Below, in pieces: positions 53,933 through 62,820 of a stretch of 64,000 nt of DNA (position 1 is the first letter of the stretch; each line of letters begins with the position of its first letter). This DNA comes from Microbacterium fluvii (lineage in GTDB: Bacteria > Actinomycetota > Actinomycetes > Actinomycetales > Microbacteriaceae), in contig NZ_JAOPFX010000001.1 in the NCBI RefSeq assembly GCF_025515205.1, positions 744,001 through 808,000 on the forward strand, in the 5' to 3' direction. The position numbers and the translations under genes were made by a program. Under the pieces are notes generated by a model. That model was not told the origin of the DNA. It saw nothing but the letters and a program-made list of their open reading frames with translations, and ran no database searches.

Positions 53933-56212
53933 TTAGGTCGGCACCGGCTCCCGAGCCCACGGCAGCCCTGCGGCTGCGAACGGCGAACCGGGCCGGATGA
54001 GCAGCGACCGCGGCGCGAACCACGCGATCGTCCTTCGCCACGGCGGCGCCGATGCCAGCAGTCCGCGGCGCACGGTGCCGGCATCGGCCGCCGTGACGGT
54101 CGCCTGCGCGGCTGTCGGGGCATAGCTGGCCTGCTCGATCGCGACGACGAGCCTGCTCATCGCGCCCCGCGGGGCGCCTGCGGCGATCAGACGCTCGCCG
54201 AACACCCGAGGCGACTGGCTCCAGGGCATCGCGATGCCGAGGTCGATCGCCGCCTCCTGACCGAACAGCCATGCCGCGGCCGCCGCGCCCGCATCGTGCG
54301 CATCGACACGGGCGCGCAGCATCCGCCGCCGCGCGGCGCCGGCCAGCGCGGGCGCGAACAGCACGGCGAGCACCCCGGCGACCAGCCCGATGCCCGGCCA
54401 GGGATTGACCGTGTCGACACGAGTGCTGCCCGACGCCTCCTCGCGCTCGCGCTCGAGCCGGTCGAGCTCCTGCGGGCTCAGACTCGCGCTCTGCGAAGGG
54501 GTGGGCGTGGCGCCCGGCGTCGCCCGCGGCCCGTCGGTGGGAGTCGAGGCGAACGACGTCGGCACCCCGAGGCCCTTGGTCGGCTCGAACGCCACCCAGC
54601 CGATGCGGTCGAAATACACCTCGGGCCACGCGTGCAACTGGCTCGACATGACGCTGAACACCGGTTCGTCGCCGACCTTGTCGCCGGTGGAGGTACCGGG
54701 CAGATACCCCACGACGATGCGGGAGGGCATGTCGAGGGTGCGGGCCATCAGGGCGAAGGCGGCGGCGAAGTGCACGCAATAGCCCTCGCGCACCTCGAGG
54801 AACCGGGCGACGGCCTGCACCCCCTCGCCGTCGAATCCGTCTTCGACGGGCGCATCGAGCGAATAGCGGAAGTCCGACCCGCGGAACCACGTCTGCAGCG
54901 CGATCAGGGCGTCGTAGTCGTTGTCGGCGTCGGCCGTCACGGCGCGGGCCGTCTGCTCGATCACGGCAGGAGTGCCCTCCGGCACCTCTTTGGTGTCGCG
55001 CAGCAGCAGCGGATTCTGCGCCTCCACCGCACGGATCTGCTCCAGCGTGGGCTGCGGCACGACGGTGTCGACGTTGTACTCCTGCCCCCGCGACGATGCC
55101 GTCGACGAGCGCACGGTGCGGTTGTAGGGCACCGCCTCCCATACGCCGTCGGCGCCCTCGACGGCGACGGCGGGGTAGGCGGTGGGCAGCCACCGGGTCG
55201 CGAGCTCCTGCACCTGCACGGTCGTGCGGGTATCGACGGTGGAGATCGAGGGGTCGGCGTTGAGCGTGCCGAACGCGTGCTCTGCGCCGAGCGCGACCGA
55301 GTGCATGGAGTCGGGCTTCCACACCTTGCCGTCGAACTCGGTGAGGGTCGTCACGCGCAGATACGGCGGGTTCTTGGCCGTCGTGTGCAGTCGGATGACC
55401 TCGGTCTCGTAGGGCTGGCGCAGGTCGCGACCGAGCGAGAGGTCCGCGTTGATGCCGGGGCCGCCCAGGGCCGCCGGCTGCGACGAGGCGACGGGCTCCG
55501 GCAGCAGCGGTGCGACGGCGACCGCCACGATCACCGCGACCGCCCCGATGCCGACCGCGGTCGCGGGCACCCCCGGCTGATCGGGAGCGCGCGGCGCCGC
55601 ATCCGTTCGCCTTCCCTTGGTCTCGGCGCGCAGCAGGAACAGGATCGCGACCGCCAGCAGCACGAAGCCGATCACATCGGCCTCGCGGGGCACGACGATC
55701 GCGGGGATGAGCGAGACCGCGATGAGTCCGACGGCGGCCAGCAGCGGCATCCGCGCGGTCAGCACGACGTGGTCGACGACGATGGTGAGCAGCCCCGTGG
55801 CGCCGGCGATGAGGAACGCGAACGACGCCGACACCGGCATAGGCGCTCGACCGAGCTGGATCTCGGTGAGCGCCGTCGTCCACGCCATGCCGGCGTCGTC
55901 GAAGGTCTGCGGGGTGGGCAGCACCCAGAGCAGGGCCGAATCGCGGAAGAAGATGCCCGTCAGCAGCAGCGCCCACACCGCCGCCTCGATGAGGGTCACC
56001 GCGATCGCCGCCAGCCGCGCGCGGCGCGCCAGGTAGCCCGCCAGCAGCACGAGCGCGCACACCGCGATCGCCGCGACGAGCCACCATCCGCCGACGACGA
56101 CCCACAGCACGGGCAGCAGCGCGGCCATGACGGCGGCGAAGACGCCGAGCGTCAGTGCGGGCTCGCCGGGCCGCGCGGGGCGAGCGGATGCCGGCGCCTG
56201 GTCAGCCGACAC
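53933..56212 (-). CDS. Transglutaminase-like membrane protein with DUF3488
   Basis: A 759-residue protein. Residues about 20-250 hold several membrane helices (DUF3488-type), followed by a transglutaminase core with catalytic Cys479 in REGYCVHFAAAF and His527 in QLHAWPEVYF; the third residue falls in WVAFEPTKG. A Pro/Thr/Ser-rich linker (about 550-600), one more membrane helix and a cytoplasmic C-terminal tail (about 625-759) end the protein. In bacteria such genes always ride with MoxR and DUF58 genes, as here; the complex may act on cell-surface proteins. GTG start within the last 11 bp of the DUF58 gene. Confidence 0.9.
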   Translation of the reverse strand: MSADQAPASARPARPGEPALTLGVFAAVMAALLPVLWVVVGGWWLVAAIAVCALVLLAGYLARRARLAAIAVTLIEAAVWALLLTGIFFRDSALLWVLPTPQTFDDAGMAWTTALTEIQLGRAPMPVSASFAFLIAGATGLLTIVVDHVVLTARMPLLAAVGLIAVSLIPAIVVPREADVIGFVLLAVAILFLLRAETKGRRTDAAPRAPDQPGVPATAVGIGAVAVIVAVAVAPLLPEPVASSQPAALGGPGINADLSLGRDLRQPYETEVIRLHTTAKNPPYLRVTTLTEFDGKVWKPDSMHSVALGAEHAFGTLNADPSISTVDTRTTVQVQELATRWLPTAYPAVAVEGADGVWEAVPYNRTVRSSTASSRGQEYNVDTVVPQPTLEQIRAVEAQNPLLLRDTKEVPEGTPAVIEQTARAVTADADNDYDALIALQTWFRGSDFRYSLDAPVEDGFDGEGVQAVARFLEVREGYCVHFAAAFALMARTLDMPSRIVVGYLPGTSTGDKVGDEPVFSVMSSQLHAWPEVYFDRIGWVAFEPTKGLGVPTSFASTPTDGPRATPGATPTPSQSASLSPQELDRLEREREEASGSTRVDTVNPWPGIGLVAGVLAVLFAPALAGAARRRMLRARVDAHDAGAAAAAWLFGQEAAIDLGIAMPWSQSPRVFGERLIAAGAPRGAMSRLVVAIEQASYAPTAAQATVTAADAGTVRRGLLASAPPWRRTIAWFAPRSLLIRPGSPFAAAGLPWAREPVPT

Positions 56213-57446
56213 GGCTCACCCCTCTCGCCACGGCGCCCACCCACGCGTCGACGGCGTCGTCGGCGTCGGCGGTCGCGGCGGTGTGCCACCCGATGCTCGC
56301 CGCGCGCGCGAGCGCGTCGTCGACGGGGGCGATCGCGAGCAGCACGGGCAGCGCCGTGTGGTGCGCGAGACCGCCGAGGGCAGGCACGTCGGCGGGGGTG
56401 AGGCGCCCGACGATCAGCACGAGGGGTCCCGTCGTGTCGCCGGCATACCGCGGTGCGAGCGCGGCGAGGCGGTCGTCGCGGTGGGCGGTCAGGGTCGCGC
56501 AGCGTCGGATCAGCTCTTCCACCTCGCCGAGATCGCCTGCGTCGATGCGCTCGGCCAGCGGCGCGCCGTCGGTGTCGAGCACCTCGACCGAATACCCGTC
56601 GGAGACCAGACGCAGCGCCACCGAGACGCACAGCGACACGGCGTGCTCGAACGACGGGTCGGCCCCGGGCTCGAGCAGGGCGGACGCCTGCCAGCGCACC
56701 AGGCTGCGGTCGAGCACGACCGTCGCGTCGGGGGTGGACTCCTGCTCTTCCTGGCGCACCATCAGCGCATCTCGATGCGCGGAGGCCCGCCAGTGGATGC
56801 GGCGCATGGAGTCGCCTGGAACGTAGTGACGGGCGATCAGGTTGTCGGCGCCCTGGCCCAGGCGGCTGTTGACGCTGTGCAGCGCGCCCCCCGATTCGCC
56901 GGAGAACTCCGAGAGCGTCGGCAGGTCGATGACGGCAGGTGCGACCGAGACGGCGGTCGTCGCCCCCAGCGTGCTGTCGCGCCGGGCGAGGCCGAACGGA
57001 TCGGTGGTGCGCACCGACAGCGGGCCGAGCACATGCACACCGCGCCGGATGCCGACGGCGGAATACTCCAGGGTGACCTCCTGCTCGCCGGCGCGCAGCC
57101 CCGAGCGCAGCGCAGGGAACGCGCCGTGCGCGTCGCCGGCGAAGCCCGACGAGAGCCGGTCCGACCAGCTGCCGGGGGCCGTCGGCAGCGAGCTGCGCAT
57201 GCTCACCCCCAGCGAGACGCGCACCCGCTCTCCCACGGTCGCCGTCTCCGGCCGCAGCGTCCGCTCCACCTGCTCGGAGTGCCGCGCCAGATGCAGCGAG
57301 ATCAGGGCCGCGGCGACGGCGGCGGGCAGCAGCAGCCCGAAGTACATGAGGGCGGGGATGCCCAGTTCGTTCGCGGCGACGAAGCAGCCGACAGCCAGCG
57401 CGAGGGCGCCCGTCCCGCGGGCGGTCAAGGGCCAGAGCCGTCTCAT
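56202..57446 (-). CDS. DUF58 domain membrane protein
   Basis: A 414-residue protein with two N-terminal membrane segments (about 11-55). The following part includes VGIRRGVHVLGPLSVRTTDPFGLARR and RHYVPGDSMRRIHWRASAHRDALMVRQEEQE (parts near 130-270), which is the DUF58 hallmark; a von Willebrand factor A-like fold often follows. With MoxR and the transglutaminase it forms the standard three-gene operon, in which MoxR is thought to remodel the DUF58 protein. The ATG is 4 bp after the MoxR stop, and the stop overlaps the transglutaminase start by 11 bp. Confidence 0.9.
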   Translation of the reverse strand: MRRLWPLTARGTGALALAVGCFVAANELGIPALMYFGLLLPAAVAAALISLHLARHSEQVERTLRPETATVGERVRVSLGVSMRSSLPTAPGSWSDRLSSGFAGDAHGAFPALRSGLRAGEQEVTLEYSAVGIRRGVHVLGPLSVRTTDPFGLARRDSTLGATTAVSVAPAVIDLPTLSEFSGESGGALHSVNSRLGQGADNLIARHYVPGDSMRRIHWRASAHRDALMVRQEEQESTPDATVVLDRSLVRWQASALLEPGADPSFEHAVSLCVSVALRLVSDGYSVEVLDTDGAPLAERIDAGDLGEVEELIRRCATLTAHRDDRLAALAPRYAGDTTGPLVLIVGRLTPADVPALGGLAHHTALPVLLAIAPVDDALARAASIGWHTAATADADDAVDAWVGAVARGVSRVG

Positions 57447-57450
57447 CGTG

Positions 57451-58437
57451 CTACTGCCGGCTGGCGATCGGCACGCGCACGGTCTGCGCGATGCGATCGA
57501 GGATCGCCGCGATCGTCTCGTGGCCGACGCGGGCACGGGAGCCGGTTGCGGCCCGCGTGGCGATGAGCCGGTGCGCGAAGACGGGGTGCAGCAGATCGGT
57601 GAGATCGTCGGGGATCACGAAACCTCTGCCCTCCAGCGCCGCCCACACCTTGGCGGCCCGCACCAGCTGCAGCGTCGCCCGCGGGCTCGCGCCCAGCCGC
57701 AGGTCGGGGTGGGTGCGTGTCGCGTGCGCGAGCGCGACGGCGTACTGCTCGATCGCGGGCGCGACGTGCACGTGGCGGGCGGTGTGGATGAGCGCCTGCA
57801 CCTGATCGGCGCCGACGACCGGCCGGATGGCCTCGAGCGGGTTGACCGCATCGCGCTGGCGCAGCATGAGCGCCTCGTTGTCGGCGTCGGGGTAGCCCAT
57901 CGAGATGCGCATCATGAAGCGGTCGCGCTGCGCCTCGGGCAGTGCATACGTGCCCTCCATCTCGAGCGGGTTCTGGGTCGCGACCACCAGGAACGGCTCG
58001 GCGAGCAGGTGCGAACGACCGTCGACGGTCACCTGCCCCTCTTCCATCGCCTCCAGCAGGGCCGACTGCGTCTTGGGAGAGGAGCGGTTGATCTCGTCGG
58101 CGATGACGATGTTGGCGAACACCGCGCCTGGCTTGAACTCGAACTCGCGGTCGACCGGGTTGTAGACGCTCACGCCGGTGACGTCTCCCGGCAGCAGGTC
58201 GGGGGTGAACTGGATGCGGCGCACCGTCGCATCCACCGACGCGGCCAGCGCCCGCGCGAGCATCGTCTTGCCGACCCCCGGCACGTCTTCGATGAGCAGA
58301 TGCCCTTCGGCCAGCAGGCACACCAGGGCGGAGCGCACGGCATCCGGCTTGCCGTCGATGACGCGGCCGATCGCCGCAGAGATCGCGTCGGTCGTGCGTG
58401 CGAAGAACTCGGTCTGCTCGTCGGCCTGCTCCGGCAT
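57451..58437 (-). CDS. MoxR family AAA ATPase
   Basis: A 328-residue AAA+ ATPase. Walker A is EDVPGVGKTMLARALA (about 50-65), Walker B IVIADEINRSSPKTQSALLEAMEE (about 110-133) and sensor 1 VVATQNPLEMEGTYALPEAQRDRFM. This MRP-type MoxR group works as a chaperone for metal or cofactor insertion or complex assembly. First gene of the operon with DUF58 and transglutaminase. The ATG follows GAGGGG as ribosome-binding site, in a 101-bp gap with a TAGCAT hexamer that may be the -10. Confidence 0.93.
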   Translation of the reverse strand: MPEQADEQTEFFARTTDAISAAIGRVIDGKPDAVRSALVCLLAEGHLLIEDVPGVGKTMLARALAASVDATVRRIQFTPDLLPGDVTGVSVYNPVDREFEFKPGAVFANIVIADEINRSSPKTQSALLEAMEEGQVTVDGRSHLLAEPFLVVATQNPLEMEGTYALPEAQRDRFMMRISMGYPDADNEALMLRQRDAVNPLEAIRPVVGADQVQALIHTARHVHVAPAIEQYAVALAHATRTHPDLRLGASPRATLQLVRAAKVWAALEGRGFVIPDDLTDLLHPVFAHRLIATRAATGSRARVGHETIAAILDRIAQTVRVPIASRQ

Positions 58438-58538
58438 GCGAAACCCCTCGGATCGGTGTCGGGTGCGGCTCGTCGTCGAGCCCTGTTCCGATGCTAATCC
58501 TGTGGGCGGATGCGTGGGCCTCCGCGTCTGCTGAGAAC

Positions 58539-59054
58539 CTAGATCGCCGCAGCCACCGCCATCAGCCCGACCGCGACGGCCATCGCGACGGTCTGCACCC
58601 GATCGAGCGGGCGGTGCGCGCGGGCGGCGACGACGGCCGAGAACACCGCGTAGACGACCGCGCCGAGGATGAGCAGCGCCGTGAGGGCCTGCGCGCCGAC
58701 GCCGTGCTGGTGGGCGCCAGGAGACGTGTGGCCGACCCCCATGCCCAGCTGGAGGGCCGCCATCGCGATCATCCCGACATTCGCGTGCACGGCCATCGCG
58801 ACGGTGTTGGAGTCGACCGCCCTCCGCCCGCGCCGAGGGCTGCGGACCATCGCGAGCACGATCGCGCCGGCGACCAGCAGCGCCGCCCACGCGACGGCGG
58901 GCACCAGCCGCGTCGACCACGCGTCGAGCATGGCCACGAGCATCAGCACGGAGGCGGCGAGCTCGGGCGCCCGCACCCGCCGCCGATCGGCTGCCAGACA
59001 GCAGGTTCCGATCGCGGCGGGCGCGAGCGCCCAGGCGTGGAGCAGTTCGGTCAC
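58539..59054 (-). CDS. Four- to five-helix membrane protein of unknown function
   Basis: A 171-residue protein with about five hydrophobic segments (HAWALAPAAIGTCCLAADRR at the start; VLMLVAMLDAW; AVAWAALLVAGAIVLAMV; ALTALLILGAVVYAVFSAVVAA; VQTVAMAVAVGLMAVAAAI). It has several histidines (HANVGMIAMAALQLGMGVGH, SPGAHQHG) near the membrane surface, compatible with metal handling but not specific. It resembles DUF5134-type proteins; assignment uncertain. Its start is 3 bp after the amine-oxidase stop, so it is downstream in the same operon. Metal supply to the copper enzyme is a guess. Confidence 0.65.
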   Translation of the reverse strand: MTELLHAWALAPAAIGTCCLAADRRRVRAPELAASVLMLVAMLDAWSTRLVPAVAWAALLVAGAIVLAMVRSPRRGRRAVDSNTVAMAVHANVGMIAMAALQLGMGVGHTSPGAHQHGVGAQALTALLILGAVVYAVFSAVVAARAHRPLDRVQTVAMAVAVGLMAVAAAI

Positions 59055-59057
59055 GTC

Positions 59058-61091
59058 TCAACCGTGGTGGCCGTGGCCGCCGTGGTCGTGCCCGTGAGCG
59101 CTGTGGTCGTGCCCGTGAGCGCTGTGTGCGCTCGCCGTGCCCGCCGAGCAGTGGTCGCTCACCGGGGCCGGCACGTTCAGCGTGGGGTTGCGCTCGAAGA
59201 AGTTGTAGGGCTTGAGCGTGAACTTGGCGTAGTCCATCGGCATGACCGGCCAGTCCTCGTTGCGGGGGAAGTGGGTCAGCCCGAAGGTGTGCCACAGCAC
59301 GACGTCTTCGCCCACGAGCGGCTCGTCGCCCGCGATGAAGGCGGGGATGCCGGCGCCGCCGGGGTTCTGGTTGACGAAGTCGCCCGCGGCATACCGCTCG
59401 GCCGGGTCGTACTTCGTGACGAAGAGGTTCTTCGTCGCGAAGGCGGCCCGCGAGGCGATCGACGAGTCGTCGTCGGCCAGCAGCACCGGGGTCTCGGTCG
59501 GGAAGAGCACGTACGAGGTGGGCTGACCCATCGACGTCGTCTTCTCAGTGGAGGCGATCTGCCACACCCGATTGCGCGCGCCGTCGGCCAGGCGCCCGGA
59601 GACGAGCTCGCTCGTGATGGGGGTCACCTGCTTCGTGAAGGCGTTGCCTGCGGGGTTGCGCTCCGAGATCGGCACCCGCACGGCGTCGATCTCGTTGACG
59701 ACGTTGGCCGTGCCGTCGACGGTCATGTCGAGCCGTGCCGAGAACAGGTGCTGGTGGTACGGGGCGCCCAGCCCCGGCGCGACCTCGGAGGCGAACGGAT
59801 ACGGCGACCCGTCGGCATCCGTCCCCGGATAGGCCGACGTGAACAGGATGCCGGTGAGCTTGGCCTCGCACTCGATCGTGCCGTCGAGGTAGAGGTACCA
59901 GAAGAACCCGTAGTCGTAGTTGCCGACCGTCGTGAAGAACGAGATCACCAGGCGCCGCTGGCGGCGCACCTCGGACGAGCCGGTGAACAGGTCGGTGTGC
60001 TTCCACAGCGACCCGAAGTCCTCTTCGTGCATGCACACGCCGTTGCGGACCGTCCGCGGCATGCCCAGCTCGTCGGCGAGGATCGCGTCGACGTAGGTGA
60101 TGTCGCCGACGCAGTCGCAGCCGAGTTCGAGCTCGTTGGTGTAGCGGCCGAAGAGGTACTCGCCGGTGTCGAAGTAGTTCTGCCAGAAGCGGTTGGGAGC
60201 GGGGTCGGCGTAGGGCACGACCATCTCGCTGATCGACCCGCGGTACATCACGGGGCGCCCGGCGAACGAGAGCTGCCGCAGGATCAGTCCCTCGCGGGTG
60301 TCGAAGCCGATGCGCAGATCCCACTCGCCCCACGTGACGTGCTCGCCGTCGACCGTGAAGCTCGAGCCCTCCGGCTGCGAGATGACGATGGGCGTGAGGC
60401 CCTCGAGGGGCGGGCCCTGCAGCTCGGGGTCGTCGAAGTTGCCGCTGGTCTGCGGGATCTCGAAACCGGGGGTGTCGATGATCTGCACCACGCGGCGGTC
60501 GGCCACGTCGATGTAGGCGGTGAGGCCGTCGACGGGGTGCGCCCACGGGTGATCGGCGGGCGAGAACTGCTGGAAGGCGAAGGTGCGCAGGATCCGCCTG
60601 CCCTTCTCGTTCTCGTAGCCGTAGTGGCCGGCCGACAGCGGCACGAGCACGACGTCGTCGACGGTGAGCCCGCGCGCGGCGAGCGCGGCGACCCACTCCG
60701 CGTCGGCGTTGGCGATCACGCCGACCTCCTCGAACTCCGCGTCGAGGATCGGCAGCTGCCCGTCGGAGCCGTCGAGCACGGCCTCGCTGATCACTGCGCC
60801 GGTCGTGATCGCGACGACGAGGTCGCTCGATCGGGTGGTGGCCATGTCGAGCAGCTGCACCCGCGCCCGGCGTTCGGGCAGCGCCCCGCCGGCCTCCCAC
60901 GCGAGCACTTCGGCCTTCGTGGGCTCCTCGAGCCCGACATAGGCGAAGCGCACCGTGTCGGTGGTCTCCGGGAGGGCCAGCACGACGGCGCGGACGGCCA
61001 GGATCTCGGCGGGGGTGAGCGACGACAGCGGATGCTGCGCCGACGGCGGGGCGGCGGGCGAGACGGTGGGGATGGTGTCGGTGATGGTCAT
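59058..61091 (-). CDS. Copper amine oxidase (topaquinone enzyme) with His-rich tail
   Basis: A 677-residue primary-amine oxidase that oxidises amines to aldehydes with release of ammonia and hydrogen peroxide. TVGNYDYGFFWYL contains Tyr392, the residue that becomes topaquinone. Copper ligands are His446 and His448 in PYHQHLFSARLDM and His607 in LTHFPRNEDW. ADELGMPRTVRNGVCMHEEDFGSLWKHTD and YVDAILADELG surround the catalytic Asp. No signal peptide is seen, so it is cytosolic. The last about 30 residues (SAHSAHGHDHSAHGHDHGG...) are an unusual His-rich tail. AAGGAG precedes the ATG. Next to an APC permease. Confidence 0.95.
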   Translation of the reverse strand: MTITDTIPTVSPAAPPSAQHPLSSLTPAEILAVRAVVLALPETTDTVRFAYVGLEEPTKAEVLAWEAGGALPERRARVQLLDMATTRSSDLVVAITTGAVISEAVLDGSDGQLPILDAEFEEVGVIANADAEWVAALAARGLTVDDVVLVPLSAGHYGYENEKGRRILRTFAFQQFSPADHPWAHPVDGLTAYIDVADRRVVQIIDTPGFEIPQTSGNFDDPELQGPPLEGLTPIVISQPEGSSFTVDGEHVTWGEWDLRIGFDTREGLILRQLSFAGRPVMYRGSISEMVVPYADPAPNRFWQNYFDTGEYLFGRYTNELELGCDCVGDITYVDAILADELGMPRTVRNGVCMHEEDFGSLWKHTDLFTGSSEVRRQRRLVISFFTTVGNYDYGFFWYLYLDGTIECEAKLTGILFTSAYPGTDADGSPYPFASEVAPGLGAPYHQHLFSARLDMTVDGTANVVNEIDAVRVPISERNPAGNAFTKQVTPITSELVSGRLADGARNRVWQIASTEKTTSMGQPTSYVLFPTETPVLLADDDSSIASRAAFATKNLFVTKYDPAERYAAGDFVNQNPGGAGIPAFIAGDEPLVGEDVVLWHTFGLTHFPRNEDWPVMPMDYAKFTLKPYNFFERNPTLNVPAPVSDHCSAGTASAHSAHGHDHSAHGHDHGGHGHHG
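59082..59123. repeat. Tandem 21-bp repeat encoding the His-rich tail
   Basis: The unit GTGGTCGTGCCCGTGAGCGCT occurs twice in direct succession near the 3' end of the amine-oxidase gene. Each copy encodes SAHGHDH on the minus strand, so slippage could change the number of histidines. Confidence 0.6.
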
Positions 61092-61118
61092 CGTGTTGCT
61101 CCTTGCGGGGTGGTGCGT

Positions 61119-62594
61119 TCAGCCGGCGATCGTGTCGGTGAGCTTGGCGTAGGCCTCGGGGCGGCGCGCCTTGATCCAGGCGGCCTGCAGGTAGCCGAAC
61201 AGGGGGAAGACGACGATGAGCAGCAGCAGGAACCAGCTGAGCGCTCCGAAGACGGGCGTGCCTGCGGCATCCACGTCGCCGACCATGATCGGGAAGTAGG
61301 CGACGATCAGCACGGCCGACAGCACGAGTCCGACGAAGCCGAGTCCGGGGGCGATGATCGTGTTCCACACCCGCCCGTCCTTCTTCGTCTTGACGAAGTA
61401 GACGATCACCGCGATCGAGGTGAGGGCCATCAGCAGCGCGATGGCGAGGGTCGCCACGCCGGCGAACCACGTGAACACCGCCAGCACGGGGTCGAGCTGG
61501 AAGAGGGCGAACACGGCGATCAGCACGGCGGCCGTCACGGTCTGGGCGAGCGACGACACGTGCGGCGAGAGATGCCGGTGGTGCACGCCGCCCAGGCGGT
61601 CGGGCAGCAAGCCCGCGTTCGACATCGAGTGCTGGTAGCGCGTGACGACGTTGTGGAACGAGAGCACGCACGCGAACATCGAGGTGATCAGCAGGACGTT
61701 CGTGATGATCTCGCCGGTGGCGCCGAGGTACTGCGACATCGTGCGCAGGATGAGGCTGCCGGGGTCGGCGGCGGCCTCAGCGACGATGTTCGACGGGCCC
61801 CAGGCCATCACCAGGCCCCACGACGAGAGCGTGTAGAAGACGCCGATGCCGATCACGGCGGCATAGGTGGCGCGGGGGATGGTCTTGTTCGGGTCGCGCG
61901 CCTCGTCGCGGAAGATCGCGGTCGCCTCGAAGCCGATGAAGGCGGCGATCGCGAACATGAGGCCGACGCCGGGGGAGCCCGAGGCCACGTTGGACGGCTC
62001 GAAGGGTGCCAGGCTCAGCCCCTCGGCGCCGCCCGAGATGACGACGGCGCCCACCAGCAGCAGCACGATGCCGACCTCCGCCACCAGCAGCACGCCGAGC
62101 ACCTTGCTCGACAGATCGATGTGCCGGTAGCCGAGCACGCCGACCAGGGCGATCGTCAGCAGCGCGAAGAGCCACCAGGGGAGGGTGACCCCCGTGTAGG
62201 TCTGCAGCGTGTAGCTCAGGATGTAGCCGACGTAGCCGTACACCGACACCTGGATCGTCGTGTAGGTGAGCATCGCCACCCACGCGGCGGCGAGGCCCGT
62301 CGAGCGGCCCAGGCCGTAGCCGACGTAGGTGAAGAACGCGCCGGGCTTGGGGATGTGGCGCGACATCGCAGCCAGCCCCACCGAGAACAGCAGCAGGATG
62401 ACGGCGCTGATGGCGTAGAGCGCCGGAAACCCGACGCCGTTGCCGAGCAGGATGCCCAGCGGGGCCGCTCCGCCGATGACGGTGAGCGGGGAGGCGGCGG
62501 CGACGACCATGAAGACGATCGCGGTGACGCCGAGGGAGCCGGTGAGGGTCCGCGGCGCGGCGCCCTCCACTCCCGTCGATTCGAGCTTGGTCAT
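61119..62594 (-). CDS. APC family amino acid/amine permease
   Basis: A 491-residue secondary transporter with about 12 membrane segments. SPLTVIGGAAPLGILLGNG and PGAFFTYVGYGLGRSTGLAAAWVAM are typical of the APC superfamily (amino acid and polyamine carriers), as is the FIGFEATAIFRDEARDPNKTIPRA block. It is 27 bp upstream of the amine oxidase on the same strand, so it probably imports the amine that the oxidase degrades. GGAGGAAT precedes the ATG. The actual substrate (for example putrescine, ethanolamine or an aromatic amine) cannot be told. Confidence 0.9.
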   Translation of the reverse strand: MTKLESTGVEGAAPRTLTGSLGVTAIVFMVVAAASPLTVIGGAAPLGILLGNGVGFPALYAISAVILLLFSVGLAAMSRHIPKPGAFFTYVGYGLGRSTGLAAAWVAMLTYTTIQVSVYGYVGYILSYTLQTYTGVTLPWWLFALLTIALVGVLGYRHIDLSSKVLGVLLVAEVGIVLLLVGAVVISGGAEGLSLAPFEPSNVASGSPGVGLMFAIAAFIGFEATAIFRDEARDPNKTIPRATYAAVIGIGVFYTLSSWGLVMAWGPSNIVAEAAADPGSLILRTMSQYLGATGEIITNVLLITSMFACVLSFHNVVTRYQHSMSNAGLLPDRLGGVHHRHLSPHVSSLAQTVTAAVLIAVFALFQLDPVLAVFTWFAGVATLAIALLMALTSIAVIVYFVKTKKDGRVWNTIIAPGLGFVGLVLSAVLIVAYFPIMVGDVDAAGTPVFGALSWFLLLLIVVFPLFGYLQAAWIKARRPEAYAKLTDTIAG

Positions 62595-62820
62595 GGATTC
62601 CTCCGGAGCGGATGCGGGTGCCGTGCGGATGCGGTGGCCTGCGGCAATACTCACGGCGCGCTGTTGCCCGGCCGTTCCCGCGGTGTGAAACCTCTGGCGC
62701 CCGAACTGGGAAGGCCGGTGCGGGGTGTCTCATTCGGGCGACACGAACCCGAAACACGGGCGACGCGCCCGGGCAACCGCTCGCGCGTACCGTCGGGAGC
62801 GCACCACCCGGGAGACGCCC

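Noticed and set aside
59082..59123. Tandem repeat in the amine-oxidase gene as a CRISPR-like array
   Set aside because: Only two adjoining copies, no spacers, and it is coding.
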